Translations under genes and position numbers: made by a program
Source of the DNA: Arthrobacter globiformis
Lineage (GTDB): Bacteria > Actinomycetota > Actinomycetes > Actinomycetales > Micrococcaceae
Direction of reading: 5' to 3'
DNA: 64,000 bases
NCBI RefSeq assembly: GCF_030815865.1
Contig: NZ_JAUSXI010000001.1
Span: forward strand, 2,108,001-2,172,000
The notes under the pieces: model-generated
Databases searched by the model: none
The model's input: only the letters and a program-made list of their open reading frames with translations
What the model was told of the DNA's origin: nothing
Part shown: positions 47,247 to 56,547 of the stretch, one piece after another
Layout: each line of letters starts with the position of its first letter
How positions within the stretch are numbered: position 1 is the first letter of the stretch

Positions 47247-48140
47247 CTACTTTTCGCCGGCCACCCACCCGGCCGCTAGCGCCACCGACGGATGGTCCCA
47301 CGTGAACCCGCTGTCCCTGAGCAGTGTCGGCTCGATCCGCTGGCTGGCGAGCAGGAGTTCGTCGGCCAGCTTGCCCATGACGAGGCGCAGCGCCGGGGCC
47401 GGCGCCCGCAGCAGCGCAGGGCGGTGAAGCGCCTTTGCCAGCCCGGCCACGAGGGTGTTCACGTCCGTGGCCTCCGGTGCCGCAACATTTACGGGGCCCG
47501 AATTCCCGGACGTGAGGAGGAACCCGAACGCGGAGGTGAGGTCGGGGAGGGTGATCCATGGCCAGTACTGCCGGCCGTTGCCCAGCGGACCGCCAATGCC
47601 TGCCCGCAGCAGGGGCAGCAGGCGGCCCATCGCTCCGCCTGACCTGCTCAGCACCACTGCGGTCCGCGGGGTCACAATCCGGACTCCGGACGGGGCCTCG
47701 TAGGCTGCCGTTTCCCACTCGACGCAGATGCGTGCCATGATGCCCTGCCCGGCGGGCGAGTTCTCCGTCAGCGTGGAGTGCCCCGCGTCGCCGTAGTAGC
47801 CCGTGCCGGACTGGCTGATGAAGGTACGGGGTGGCGAGTCGAGCCGACGCATCGCCGAGGTAAGCGTCCGGGTGGGATCAAGGCGCGACCGGAACAGCTC
47901 ATCGATCCGATGCGGCGTCCATGGCCTCGCGCCAATGTTCGCGCCGGAAAGATTGATGACGGCGTCGGCTCCCTCCAGGGAAGCCGGGTCCAGGGTTCCG
48001 GTGGCGGGATCCCACGGGATTTCCGACGGGGACGACGGCGGCCGCCTTACCAGCCGGACGACGTCGTGCCCGTCGGAGGTTAGGCGGGAGGAGAGTGCAG
48101 TTCCGATGAGCCCTGAGGCGCCGGCCATGACGATGCGCAT
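47247..48140 (-). CDS. TIGR01777 family SDR epimerase
   Basis: NAD(P)-binding protein of the extended short-chain dehydrogenase family (YfcH-like). The ATG at 48140 (MRIVMAGASGLIGTALSSRL) places the Rossmann glycine motif at the N-terminus and gives 297 residues; the frame to 48164 adds eight residues. Motifs: VINLSGANIGARPW, SQSGTGYYGDAG, GGPLGNGRQYWPWITLPDL. The substrate is not known. Divergent from the tricorn gene. The homologue also lies near lipB in mycobacteria. Confidence 0.9.
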   Translation of the reverse strand: MRIVMAGASGLIGTALSSRLTSDGHDVVRLVRRPPSSPSEIPWDPATGTLDPASLEGADAVINLSGANIGARPWTPHRIDELFRSRLDPTRTLTSAMRRLDSPPRTFISQSGTGYYGDAGHSTLTENSPAGQGIMARICVEWETAAYEAPSGVRIVTPRTAVVLSRSGGAMGRLLPLLRAGIGGPLGNGRQYWPWITLPDLTSAFGFLLTSGNSGPVNVAAPEATDVNTLVAGLAKALHRPALLRAPAPALRLVMGKLADELLLASQRIEPTLLRDSGFTWDHPSVALAAGWVAGEK

Positions 48141-48201
48141 GATCCATCTCACCATGCCCGGCACGGCAGGGCACCTCCCCGATGGCTCATGTCACGTTGA
48201 C

Positions 48202-48207
48202 TATGAT
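48202..48207 (+). promoter_or_regulatory. -10 box of tricorn gene, probably leaderless
   Basis: TATGAT, six bases (CGAACG), then the ATG at 48214. Confidence 0.65.
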
Positions 48208-48213
48208 CGAACG

Positions 48214-51200
48214 ATGACCTCTTCGAGTTACCTCCGGTTCCCTCATGTTCACGGCGATCTGGTCACGTTTGTGGCCGAGGACGACGTCTGGATTGCCCCC
48301 CTCAGCGGCGGCCGTGCCTGGCGTGTTTCCTCGCTCCAGCTGCCGGCCCGCAACCCGCGCTTTACGCCGGACGGAACGAAGCTGGTCTGGACGGTCGTGC
48401 AGGGGACGGCTCCCGAAGTGGTCATCGCTGATGTCGACGGCGGGGGGTACCGCCAGCTGACTTTCTTCGGGCACAGCACCACTCGGGTTAAGGGCTTTAC
48501 CCCCGCCGGGGACATCGTGGTCACGAGTGCGTTCCGCCAGGCCGAAAGCCGCCACACGCACGCTTACCGGCTGTCCACGGAAGGCGGCTGGGCCGAGGAG
48601 CTCCCGCTGGGACCGGTCGAGTCCGTGGCATTCGGCCCGGAACTTGGGGACGAAAAGCCCGTGGTGGTGGGCAGTGTGCTGTCCCGCGAACCGGCCTGGT
48701 GGAAGCGCTACCGTGGCGGCACCGCAGGCAAGCTTTGGATCGACAGCGACGGAAACGGCGAGTTTGAGCGGCTCCTGCCGGAGCTGGACGGCAATCTGGC
48801 TGACCCCATGTGGGTAGACGGGCGTATCGCCTTCCTCTCGGACCACGAAGGCTACGGCAACCTGTACTCGGTCCTGCCCGGCGGCGGGGACCTGCGGCGC
48901 CACACTGACCACGAGGACTTCTACGTCCGCCACGCCTCCACGGACGGCAAGCGTGTCATCTTCGAATCGGCTGGTGAGCTCTGGCTCCTGCATGACCTTG
49001 GGTCGGCAGCGATCCGGCTGGAGATAACGCTTGGATCGGCATCCCAGGGCCGCCGTCCCTCACTCCTCAAGGTTTCCAAGCACCTCGGCGACGTCCGGCC
49101 GGACACCGCGGGGGAAGCCAGTGCTGTGGAGGCCCACGGAACAATACACTGGCTCCGGCACAAGGACGGACCCTCCCGCGTGGTCGAGGCAACGGCCGGT
49201 GTGCGCGCCCGCCTGCCCCGTCCACTTCCGGACGGCCGCATCGCGTACGTGGCTGACCACGACGGCGACGAGGCCCTGTTCATCAGGGAAATCGCTCCGC
49301 AGGTCCCGGCACACGACGCCGCAGTCCATGCAGCCGGAAAGGCCGCAGCAGCGGCCAAGACCGGCGCTGCCCCGGACACCGCAGCCGCCGGTGATCAGCT
49401 GGAGGCCCCCTCTCCGGCAGTTCCCCTGCCCAGCCCCGTTTCCGCCGCCGGCGTCGCGGGGCCCCGCGCCACCCACCCGGTGGCCGACGACGCAGCGGCC
49501 GACCTCGCCCCGGGGAAGGCAGCGACCGGGACTGCGGCCGGCCAGGCAACCGGCACCGTTGCGGCCGATTCAAACCCGCTCACGGTCCGGTTCCCCAAGC
49601 CTTCACGCGCCAGCGCCATCGAAGCCAGCCCCGACGGCCGCTGGATCGCCATCGGAACCGCCTTTGGCGATCTGTACATCGCTGAGACCCAGGACGGCGC
49701 ACTGACGGTGGTAACCAGCATCGGCGAGGGCAGCATCGAGGACCTCGCCTGGTCGCCGGACTCCGCCTGGCTGGCCTGGTCTGAACCGGTGACGTCCTTC
49801 GGGTCACGCAGCCGCCTGCGCCTGGTACGCGCCGCTGCGCGGAAGACCGACGCCCCGAAGACCAACGCCCAGGAAACCAACCCGCCGGAGGCCAAAACCG
49901 GTGAGGCCGCGATCGTGGAGGTGACGGACGGTCGCTTCCGGGACGAATCGCCGTCGTTCTCCCCGGACGGCAAGTTCCTGGCCTTCCTCTCCAACCGCAG
50001 TTTTGATCCGGTCTACGACGGCCATTCCTTTGACTTGTCTTTCCCCAGCCCGATCAAGCCCTATCTGGTGGCCCTCGCGGCGGACACCGCTTCGCCGTTC
50101 GGTCCCAACGTGGCCCTGGCAGACGGTGCCGACGAGCCGGGCGGCGCCGCAGCGCAGTCCGATGCAGGCAAGTCGGATGCGGAAGCAGGCAAAACGGCGC
50201 CGGCCGCTGTCAGGGTGGACGGCGAAGGCCTCGCCCACCGGGTCATCAGCGTCCCGGTTCCGCAGGGCAACTATTCGGCCCTGACTGCCGCAGACGGAGC
50301 GCTGCTGTGGCTCGACAGTGCGCTTGCGGGAGTTACCGGGGAGGGCAGGGCAAGCCTGGAGGACAAGAACGCGGCCCCGAGCCTTGTCCGCTTCGACCTG
50401 GCCAAGCGCAAGGGCACCACCCTAGTGGAGGCCCTGAACAGTTACCGCCTGTCCGGCGACGGCCGGAAGGTGGTCCTGGTCCATGACAAGCAGATCCGGG
50501 TGGTGCCCTCCGATGCGAAGGCCGACGAGGACTCCGGCCAGCTGGTCAAGGTGGACCTCACGCGCATCCGCGTCCTGATGGATCCGCTGAGCGTCTGGGG
50601 CCAGGCGTTCGACGAGGCGTGGCGGCTGCAGCGCGACTTCTTCTGGACCGAGGACATGGCGGGCCAGGACTGGGACTCCATCCACGCCCGCTACCGTCCG
50701 CTCGTGGAGCGGCTCGGATCGCATGACGACCTGGTGGACCTGCTGTGGGAGCTGCACGGCGAGCTCGGCACGTCCCACGCCTACGTACGCCCGGCGGCAG
50801 CCACCGAAAACGGCAGCAACGGCCAGGGCCGGCTGGGTGCCGACCTCGCGTTCAACGGCGAAGGCTGGGAAATCGAGCGCATCCTGGCCGGCGAATCGTC
50901 GGACCCGCTGGCCACCTCACCCTTGACCCGGCCGGGCGCCGACGCCAAGGCCGGGGACGTCCTGCTGGCAATCGACGGCGTGCGCCTCACAGAGTCGCTG
51001 ACCCCGGCCATGCAGCTGGTGGGCGCGGCGGGGCGGGCGGTGGAACTGACCATCCGCAACGGCGCCGGCCACGGCCCGGCATCCGGAGCCCAGCGCCGGA
51101 TCGCGGTCGTCCCCATCAAGGATGAGGAACGGCTTCGGTATCAGGACTGGGTGAATGCCAACCGCCGTACGGTACGCGAAGCGTCGGACGGCAACTTCGG

Positions 51201-51834
51201 CTACCTGCACATTCCGGACATGCTGGCCAACGGCTGGGCGCAGCTCCACCGCGACCTGGACACCGAGACGGCGCTTGACGGCCTGATCGTGGACGTTCGC
51301 CGCAACCGCGGCGGGCACACCTCCCAGCTCGTGGCCGAACTGATCGGGCGGAAGGTGACGGGCTGGAGCATGCCCCGCGGCGAAAAGCCCCGGACTTATC
51401 CGCACCACGCGCCGCGCGGTCCGGTCATCATCCTGGCAGATGAATTTGCCGGTTCCGACGGCGACATCATCACGCAGGTCTCGAAGCTGCGTGGCATTGG
51501 CCCGGTGATTGGCACCCGCACCTGGGGTGGCGTCGTCGGCATCGACAACCGCTTCACGCTGGCCGACGGAACAGGCGTGACCCAGCCCCGCTACGCCACG
51601 TGGTTCGGCGGCGGAGTGGGCTGGAGCGTCGAAAACCACGGCGTGGCTCCGGACATTGAGGTGACGTTCCCGCCGCACGCGTATGCTGCCCGCCGGGACC
51701 CGCAGCTGGAGTCCGGCATCACGGCGCTGAAGGAGATGGTGCAGGAGCTGCCCACGGACCGGCCGCCGGCCCGCGAGGGCTACCGCCGGCTGCGGCCGGA
51801 ACCGCTGCCGGCCCGGCGCCAAACGCAGGCGTAA
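48214..51834 (+). CDS. Tricorn-type S41 protease
   Basis: Large cytosolic peptidase acting downstream of the proteasome or other proteases. 1206 residues: beta-propellers (about 1-360 and 465-760), tricorn C1 helical domain, PDZ (about 870-960), and S41 C2 domain. The catalytic His is H855 (GTSHAYV) and the nucleophile S1081 in DEFAGSDGDII. Compared with known tricorn (about 1070 residues) three low-complexity insertions are visible: Ala/Pro-rich (about 362-463), KTDAPKTNAQETNPPEAK and GGAAAQSDAGKSDAEAGK. The ATG at 48214 is preceded by a -10 box, not a ribosome-binding site; a longer in-frame extension is rejected. Confidence 0.92.
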   Translation: MTSSSYLRFPHVHGDLVTFVAEDDVWIAPLSGGRAWRVSSLQLPARNPRFTPDGTKLVWTVVQGTAPEVVIADVDGGGYRQLTFFGHSTTRVKGFTPAGDIVVTSAFRQAESRHTHAYRLSTEGGWAEELPLGPVESVAFGPELGDEKPVVVGSVLSREPAWWKRYRGGTAGKLWIDSDGNGEFERLLPELDGNLADPMWVDGRIAFLSDHEGYGNLYSVLPGGGDLRRHTDHEDFYVRHASTDGKRVIFESAGELWLLHDLGSAAIRLEITLGSASQGRRPSLLKVSKHLGDVRPDTAGEASAVEAHGTIHWLRHKDGPSRVVEATAGVRARLPRPLPDGRIAYVADHDGDEALFIREIAPQVPAHDAAVHAAGKAAAAAKTGAAPDTAAAGDQLEAPSPAVPLPSPVSAAGVAGPRATHPVADDAAADLAPGKAATGTAAGQATGTVAADSNPLTVRFPKPSRASAIEASPDGRWIAIGTAFGDLYIAETQDGALTVVTSIGEGSIEDLAWSPDSAWLAWSEPVTSFGSRSRLRLVRAAARKTDAPKTNAQETNPPEAKTGEAAIVEVTDGRFRDESPSFSPDGKFLAFLSNRSFDPVYDGHSFDLSFPSPIKPYLVALAADTASPFGPNVALADGADEPGGAAAQSDAGKSDAEAGKTAPAAVRVDGEGLAHRVISVPVPQGNYSALTAADGALLWLDSALAGVTGEGRASLEDKNAAPSLVRFDLAKRKGTTLVEALNSYRLSGDGRKVVLVHDKQIRVVPSDAKADEDSGQLVKVDLTRIRVLMDPLSVWGQAFDEAWRLQRDFFWTEDMAGQDWDSIHARYRPLVERLGSHDDLVDLLWELHGELGTSHAYVRPAAATENGSNGQGRLGADLAFNGEGWEIERILAGESSDPLATSPLTRPGADAKAGDVLLAIDGVRLTESLTPAMQLVGAAGRAVELTIRNGAGHGPASGAQRRIAVVPIKDEERLRYQDWVNANRRTVREASDGNFGYLHIPDMLANGWAQLHRDLDTETALDGLIVDVRRNRGGHTSQLVAELIGRKVTGWSMPRGEKPRTYPHHAPRGPVIILADEFAGSDGDIITQVSKLRGIGPVIGTRTWGGVVGIDNRFTLADGTGVTQPRYATWFGGGVGWSVENHGVAPDIEVTFPPHAYAARRDPQLESGITALKEMVQELPTDRPPAREGYRRLRPEPLPARRQTQA

Positions 51835-51838
51835 AGCG

Positions 51839-51880
51839 AAGGCCCTGGGGGTTCTGGTGTTCCAGAACCCCCAGGGCCTT
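51839..51880. terminator. 19-bp perfect bidirectional terminator
   Basis: Arms 51839-51857 and 51862-51880, loop TGTT. The stem begins with AA and ends in TT followed by TG, and lies between the convergent tricorn and OsmC genes. Confidence 0.85.
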
Positions 51881-51933
51881 TGCTGTCCGGCGCCGCCACC
51901 AAGCGGCGAAGCCGGGAAATTAGGCCGGGAAGA

Positions 51934-52365
51934 TTAGGAAGTTGCGAGCGTGGCGTCGAGGGTGATGTCGATGCTGGCGAGGGCGCCGGATACAGGGCAG
52001 CCGACCTTGGCTTCCGCTGCAATCTTCTGGAATTCATCTTCCGAGATGCCTGGGACCTTGGCATTCAGGGTCAGGTGGCTGCCCGTGATGCCAGTGCCGG
52101 GCACGAAGGTGACATCCGCCTTGGTGTGAACCTCTTCCGGCGTGTGGCCGGCCTGGGCGAGTGCGTGGCTGAAGGCCATGGAGAAACAGGCCGAGTGAGC
52201 GGCGGCGATCAGCTCTTCCGGGCTGGTCTTGCCTTCCGAGGCCTCGGTGCGGGCCTTCCAGGTGACCTCGTAGGTGCCCAGTCCGGAGCTGTCGAGCGTC
52301 GTGTTGCCTGCGCCCGTCATCAGGTCGCCGTTCCATACTGTGTGTGCGGTGCGTGTTGCTGCCAT
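51934..52365 (-). CDS. OsmC/Ohr family peroxiredoxin
   Basis: Thiol-dependent organic hydroperoxide or osmotically induced peroxidase. 143 residues from the ATG at 52365, which has AAGGAG five bases upstream; a GTG at 52371 is less likely. The two catalytic cysteines are in AAAHSACFSMAFSHAL and AKVGCPVSGAL. The N-terminus (AHTVWNGDLMTGAGNTTL) resembles the OsmC subgroup more than Ohr. Confidence 0.93.
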   Translation of the reverse strand: MAATRTAHTVWNGDLMTGAGNTTLDSSGLGTYEVTWKARTEASEGKTSPEELIAAAHSACFSMAFSHALAQAGHTPEEVHTKADVTFVPGTGITGSHLTLNAKVPGISEDEFQKIAAEAKVGCPVSGALASIDITLDATLATS

Positions 52366-52489
52366 GTCCACTCCTTAACTTGGATTCAGTCCAGGTCCAG
52401 GCTGCCGCCCGGCCCTTCCTGCTCAATCCTATGGATTAGGTGCCCCCCGTGCACGGGTTGTCCGCTGTCAGAGGATTATGACCGGAAGC

Positions 52490-52544
52490 GCCAACGACGA
52501 CGGCGACGCCCCCCGCAGGAGGGGGCGTCGCCGTCGTCGTTGGC
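52490..52544 (-). terminator. 24-bp perfect hairpin downstream of small membrane protein gene
   Basis: Arms 52490-52513 and 52521-52544 with a 7-nt loop. It lies 15 bases beyond the minus-strand stop at 52559. The outer 16 bases (CGCCGTCGTCGTTGGC, plus strand) recur at 53036-53051 in the next terminator. Confidence 0.75.
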
Positions 52545-52558
52545 ATGGCAGGGGGCGG

Positions 52559-52909
52559 TTACCGCCAGAGCGTCGCGATAGCGACGTTCAGCAGAGCCAG
52601 CCCGCCCACGCTGTGGGCCAGGCCGGCGGAGATCGGCTCGCCCTTCTTGTACTTGCGGCGGCCGATGAAGGCCAGCACGCCGACGACCAGGGCGACGCCG
52701 ATCTTGATGCCCAGCTTCGCGTAGTTGGCGTCCATGTCGAGCGCGGGGATCAGGCCCATCATCACGATGCCGGTGAGGAGCTGAAGTGCCGCGCCGTCGA
52801 ACTGCCGGGGATGGACAGTCGGCTTCTTCATGTTGCCGATCCAGATGCCGACGATCATGGCGGCGCCGACGATGTGCAGGAAGACCATGACGTTATAGAC
52901 GATGTTCAT
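52559..52909 (-). CDS. Four-span membrane protein (DUF2269-like)
   Basis: 116 residues with four hydrophobic segments (about 5-25, 40-57, 65-82, 95-113). The N-terminal NIVYNVMVFLHIVGAAMIVGIWIGNM has a membrane His typical of small DUF2269-like or quinol-associated proteins, but the family call is tentative. Function unknown. A TAGACT box lies six bases before the ATG. Confidence 0.75.
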   Translation of the reverse strand: MNIVYNVMVFLHIVGAAMIVGIWIGNMKKPTVHPRQFDGAALQLLTGIVMMGLIPALDMDANYAKLGIKIGVALVVGVLAFIGRRKYKKGEPISAGLAHSVGGLALLNVAIATLWR

Positions 52910-52915
52910 GGCACC

Positions 52916-52921
52916 AGTCTA
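52916..52921 (-). promoter_or_regulatory. -10 box of small membrane protein gene, probably leaderless
   Basis: On the minus strand TAGACT, six bases (GGTGCC), then the ATG at 52909. Confidence 0.55.
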
Positions 52922-52989
52922 GCCAGATACTTCTACGCGCCGTAGTAAGGAGAGGCGGCGGTTCGCGGCGCAGATTTACCAAACAAAAG

Positions 52990-53044
52990 ACGACGGCGGT
53001 GCGGCCGTCCGGTGGCATACCACCGGCGCCCGCACCGCCGTCGT
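52990..53044 (-). terminator. Compound stem-loop after the E2 gene
   Basis: Outer arms 52990-53004 and 53030-53044 (15 bp) enclose an inner hairpin CCGGTGG-CATA-CCACCGG (53009-53026). On the minus strand it is followed by CTTTTGTTTGG, so it fits a rho-independent terminator. Confidence 0.8.
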
Positions 53045-53057
53045 CGTTGGCTGTTAG

Positions 53058-54806
53058 TTACAGTCCCAGGTCCGCTTCGAACGCGCCCTCTTCGAGGCGG
53101 GCCTTCAGCGTCTGCAGGAAGCGACCGGCGTCCGCACCGTCCACCAGGCGGTGGTCGTAAGTGAGGGACAGGTACATCATGGAGCGGATGGCGATCGAGT
53201 CGTCACCGTTCTCGTCCTGGACCACCACGGGGCGCTTGACGATCGCACCGGTGCCCAGGATGCCGACCTGCGGCTGGTTGATGATCGGGGTGTCGAACAG
53301 TGCGCCGACGGAGCCGATGTTGGTGATGCTGAACGTACCGCCGGACAGTTCGTCCGGGCCGATCTTGCCGTTGCGGGTGCGGTCAGCGACGTCGGCGATC
53401 TTGCCGGCGAGGCCCGCGAGGTTCAGGCTTCCGGCGTCGGAGATGACCGGAACCAGGAGGCCCTTGTCCGTGTCCACGGCGATCGCCAGGTGCTCGGCGT
53501 TGTGGTACGTGATTTCCTGCTTGTCCTCGTCGTACGCAGCGTTGAGCGTGGCGTGCTGCTTGAGTGCCTCGGCCACGGCCTTGGCGATGAAGGGCAGGAA
53601 GGTGAGCTTGACGCCGTTCTGGGCCTGGAACGAGTTCTTGGCCTTCAGGCGCAGCTTGGCCACCTTGGTCATGTCCACTTCGTGCACCTGGGTCAGCTGG
53701 GTGGAAACATCCAGCGACTCACGCATGCGGCGGGCGATGACCTGGCGGATACGCGGCGCCTTCTTCACGGTGCCGCGCAGCGATGATGCTGCTGCCGACG
53801 GAGCAGCGGAAGCTGCGGCCGGGGCTGCCTGCGCTGCGGCTGCCGGAGCGGCCTTGGACTCAGCAGCGGCCAGGACGTCCTGCTTGCGGATGCGGCCGCC
53901 GACGCCCGTGCCGGAGACGGCGGCGATGTCCACGCCGTGCTGGTTGGCGAGCTTGCGGACCAGGGGAGTGACGTAGCCGGACTCGCCGCCTGCGGCCGGA
54001 GCGGCCTGCGGTGCGGGTGCAGCCTGCGGAGCCGGAGCGGCCTGCGGTGCGGGTGCAGCCTGCGGAGCCGGAGCGGCCTGCGGTGCGGGTGCTGCCTGGG
54101 GAGCAGGCGCGGCGGCGGGCTTCTCAGCTGCGGGGGCGGCGGGAGCCTCGGCGGGCTTCTCGGGAGCTGCAGCAGGAGCAGCGGCGCCGGAGCCGATGAC
54201 GGCGAGGACAGAGCCAACCTCGGCGGTCTCGTCCTCATTGACGCGGATTTCCTGCAGCGTGCCGGCCACGGGAGACGGGATCTCGGTGTCCACCTTGTCG
54301 GTGGAGACCTCGAGCAGCGGCTCATCAACTTCAACGGTGTCGCCAACGGCCTTGAGCCAGCGGGTGACGGTGCCTTCGGTGACGCTCTCGCCAAGTGCCG
54401 GCAGGGTGACTTCGTGGCCTTCGCCGGAGGAGGCGGGTGCTGCCTCAGCGGCAGGTGCTTCCTGGGCCGGTGCTGCGGCAGGTGCCTCTTCGGCGGGGGC
54501 TGCAGCCGGTGCTTCCTCGGCCGGGGCTGCTGCGGCGGGCGCCTCTTCGGCGGCTGCGCCGCCGCCCGAGCCGTCACCGATGCGCACCAGCGGGGCGCCA
54601 ACTTCAGCGGTCTCATCTTCGGCGACGAGGATTTCCTCGATGACGCCGGCGATCGGAGAGGGGATTTCAGTGTCTACTTTGTCGGTGGAAACCTCGAGCA
54701 GCGGTTCGTCCACCTCTACCCGGTCACCTACCTGCTTGAGCCAGCGGGTGACAGTTCCTTCGGTGACGCTCTCACCGAGGGCGGGCAAGTTAACGGATTC
54801 AGACAT
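53058..54806 (-). CDS. sucB: 2-oxoglutarate dehydrogenase E2 (dihydrolipoamide succinyltransferase)
   Basis: Acyltransferase core of a 2-oxoacid dehydrogenase complex. The ATG at 54806 gives 582 residues. Two lipoyl domains (lipoyl lysines K43 and K171 in STDKVDTE), separated and followed by Ala/Pro linkers. A peripheral-subunit-binding domain follows (about 312-350, [20 protein letters not shown]), then the catalytic domain with [13 protein letters not shown]. In mycobacteria this gene type serves as the shared E2 (DlaT) of the pyruvate complex, so PDH function is an alternative. The second linker carries a 36-bp DNA repeat. Confidence 0.93.
   Translation of the reverse strand: MSESVNLPALGESVTEGTVTRWLKQVGDRVEVDEPLLEVSTDKVDTEIPSPIAGVIEEILVAEDETAEVGAPLVRIGDGSGGGAAAEEAPAAAAPAEEAPAAAPAEEAPAAAPAQEAPAAEAAPASSGEGHEVTLPALGESVTEGTVTRWLKAVGDTVEVDEPLLEVSTDKVDTEIPSPVAGTLQEIRVNEDETAEVGSVLAVIGSGAAAPAAAPEKPAEAPAAPAAEKPAAAPAPQAAPAPQAAPAPQAAPAPQAAPAPQAAPAPQAAPAAGGESGYVTPLVRKLANQHGVDIAAVSGTGVGGRIRKQDVLAAAESKAAPAAAAQAAPAAASAAPSAAASSLRGTVKKAPRIRQVIARRMRESLDVSTQLTQVHEVDMTKVAKLRLKAKNSFQAQNGVKLTFLPFIAKAVAEALKQHATLNAAYDEDKQEITYHNAEHLAIAVDTDKGLLVPVISDAGSLNLAGLAGKIADVADRTRNGKIGPDELSGGTFSITNIGSVGALFDTPIINQPQVGILGTGAIVKRPVVVQDENGDDSIAIRSMMYLSLTYDHRLVDGADAGRFLQTLKARLEEGAFEADLGL
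54001..54090 (-). repeat. 36-bp tandem repeat in the E2 linker
   Basis: Two identical 36-bp units (54001-54036, 54037-54072) and a half unit, each made of two related 18-bp parts; on the minus strand each 18-bp part encodes APAPQA. The flexible linker can change length without frameshift. Confidence 0.9.
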
Positions 54807-54860
54807 GTCGTCCCCGTTCTCCTTTATTGATCTAAAGTGCGGATGATTGCTGCATTGGTC

Positions 54861-54903
54861 GGGCCTGGTGCACGCTGCTGTTCGAGCCGGGTGCACCAGG
54901 CCC
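54861..54903 (-). terminator. 13-bp stem-loop between lpdA and sucB
   Basis: Arms 54861-54873 and 54891-54903 (GGGCCTGGTGCAC and its complement), 17-nt loop, 20 bases beyond the lpdA stop. It may reduce read-through from lpdA into sucB. Confidence 0.55.
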
Positions 54904-54923
54904 TGGTTGTCTTGCGGAACGAA

Positions 54924-56306
54924 TTAGCCGTGAAGGGCTTTGCCGGCGAGGGCAAGGTTGGCCTCGCCCAGGGCCTCGTTCTGGGTCGGGTGGGCGTGCA
55001 GCAGCTGGGCCACATCCTCCGGGTAGGCTTCCCAGTTCACGATCAGCTGTGCTTCGCCGATCTGCTCGCCCATACGTGAGCCGAGCATGTGGACGCCCAC
55101 CACGGGGCCGTCCTTCTGGCGGACCAGCTTCACGAGGCCGCCGGTGCCGAGGATGGAGCTCTTGCCGTTTCCGGCCAGGTTGTACTCCTGGATTTCCACC
55201 TGCTCGTCGCCGAACTTCTCTTTCGCGGCCTTTTCGGTGTAGCCGACGGTGGCGATCTCGGGTTCGGAGTAGGTGACCTTGGGGATGTTGACATCCTCGA
55301 CGATGACAGGCTTCAGGCCGGCAATTTCCTCGGCCACGAAGATGCCCTGCTGGTAGCCGCGGTGGGCGAGCTGGACGCCGGGGACAATGTCGCCGACGGC
55401 GTACACGTTGCCCACGCCGGTGTGCAGGCGTTCGTTGGTGATGACGAAGCCGCGGTCGATGGTGATGCCGGCCTCTTCGTAGCCCAGGTTGGCTGTGACG
55501 GGACCGCGGCCGACAGCCACGAGGAGCAGTTCGGCTTCGAAGGTCTTGCCGTCAACAAGGGTGACCTTGACGCCGTCGTTGTTCTGTTCGACGCCCTGGA
55601 AGAAGACACCGGTGGAGAACTTGATGCCGCGCTTCTTGAATGCACGCTCAAAGTTCTTGACGATCGCTGCGTCCTCGTTCGGGACCAGCGATGGCAGGCC
55701 CTCAACGATGGTGACGTCGACGCCGAACGACTTCCAGACCGAAGCGAACTCGACGCCGATCACGCCGCCGCCCAGGATGATGACGCTCTTGGGGATGTTT
55801 TCCATCTTCAGGGCTTCGTCGGAGGTGATAACGCGTCCGCCGATTTCTAGGCCCGGCAGCGACCGGGAGTAGGAGCCCGTGGCGAGAACGATATTCTTGC
55901 CCTTGTAGGCCGTGCCGTTCACGACGACGGTGTCGGTGCCCTGCAGCTTGCCTTCACCTTCGATGACGGTGATGCCCTTGGACTTGATCAGGCCCTGCAG
56001 GCCCTTGAACTTGCCGGCGATGATGCCGTCTTTGTAGGCGTTGACAGCGGTGATGTCGATGCTGTCCAGGGTGACGTTCACGCCGTACTTGGCGGAGTCG
56101 CGGGCGTGGTCTGCCAGTTCGGCCGAGTGCAGCAGCGCCTTGGTGGGGATGCAGCCGTTGTGGAGGCAGGTACCGCCGAGCTTGCCCTTCTCCACGAGGC
56201 CAACGGTGAAGCCAAGCTGAACGGCCCGGAGAGCCGTGGCGTACCCGCCGCTGCCACCACCGAGTACCAGGATGTCGAATTCTTGCGCAGTTGCCTGATC
56301 GGCCAC
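54924..56306 (-). CDS. lpdA: Dihydrolipoyl dehydrogenase (E3)
   Basis: FAD enzyme that reoxidises dihydrolipoyl groups on E2 with NAD+. 460 residues. FAD motif LVLGGGSGGYATALRA, redox cysteines C47 and C52 in GGTCLHNGCIP, NAD motif ILGGGVIGVEFASVW, and the active-site His-Glu pair in LLHAHPTQNEAL. GTG start with GGGAG upstream. It is transcribed toward sucB. Confidence 0.96.
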   Translation of the reverse strand: MADQATAQEFDILVLGGGSGGYATALRAVQLGFTVGLVEKGKLGGTCLHNGCIPTKALLHSAELADHARDSAKYGVNVTLDSIDITAVNAYKDGIIAGKFKGLQGLIKSKGITVIEGEGKLQGTDTVVVNGTAYKGKNIVLATGSYSRSLPGLEIGGRVITSDEALKMENIPKSVIILGGGVIGVEFASVWKSFGVDVTIVEGLPSLVPNEDAAIVKNFERAFKKRGIKFSTGVFFQGVEQNNDGVKVTLVDGKTFEAELLLVAVGRGPVTANLGYEEAGITIDRGFVITNERLHTGVGNVYAVGDIVPGVQLAHRGYQQGIFVAEEIAGLKPVIVEDVNIPKVTYSEPEIATVGYTEKAAKEKFGDEQVEIQEYNLAGNGKSSILGTGGLVKLVRQKDGPVVGVHMLGSRMGEQIGEAQLIVNWEAYPEDVAQLLHAHPTQNEALGEANLALAGKALHG

Positions 56307-56547
56307 TTAGACGCTCCCTCGCGTGAACGATGACACGAGAGTACGCATCATCTGGTCTTGGAAATTGCTCTGCCGTGATTATGCCAGCAGGCCATTTCCC
56401 TTTCATTTGTGACTACCGTGGTTCACCTTAGCGAACCACTTATCCATGCTCCACCTTGCCGGTGCTTTTGTGGAGCGCTTGTGTCCAGTGTCACGCGGCT
56501 GTGTGGCGAGCGGATCACGTTTCCACACAGCCGCGCGGCATACGGGC
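56307..56547. other. Intergenic region pepA-lpdA
   Basis: Holds the pepA terminator-like inverted repeat (56494-56535) and a second inverted repeat GTGGTTC (56418-56424) / GAACCAC (56433-56439), with an 8-nt spacer, in the likely lpdA promoter region. The regulator, if any, is unknown. Confidence 0.5.
56494..56535 (-). terminator. Inverted repeat after pepA
   Basis: CGCGGCTGTGTGG (56494-56506) and its complement (56523-56535), 13-bp stem, 16-nt loop, 13 bases beyond the pepA stop on the minus strand. Confidence 0.6.

Noticed and set aside
47803-48213. N-terminal extension of the tricorn gene
   Set aside because: It is antisense to the TIGR01777 epimerase gene; the ATG at 48214 has a -10 box at leaderless spacing and gives the expected propeller start.
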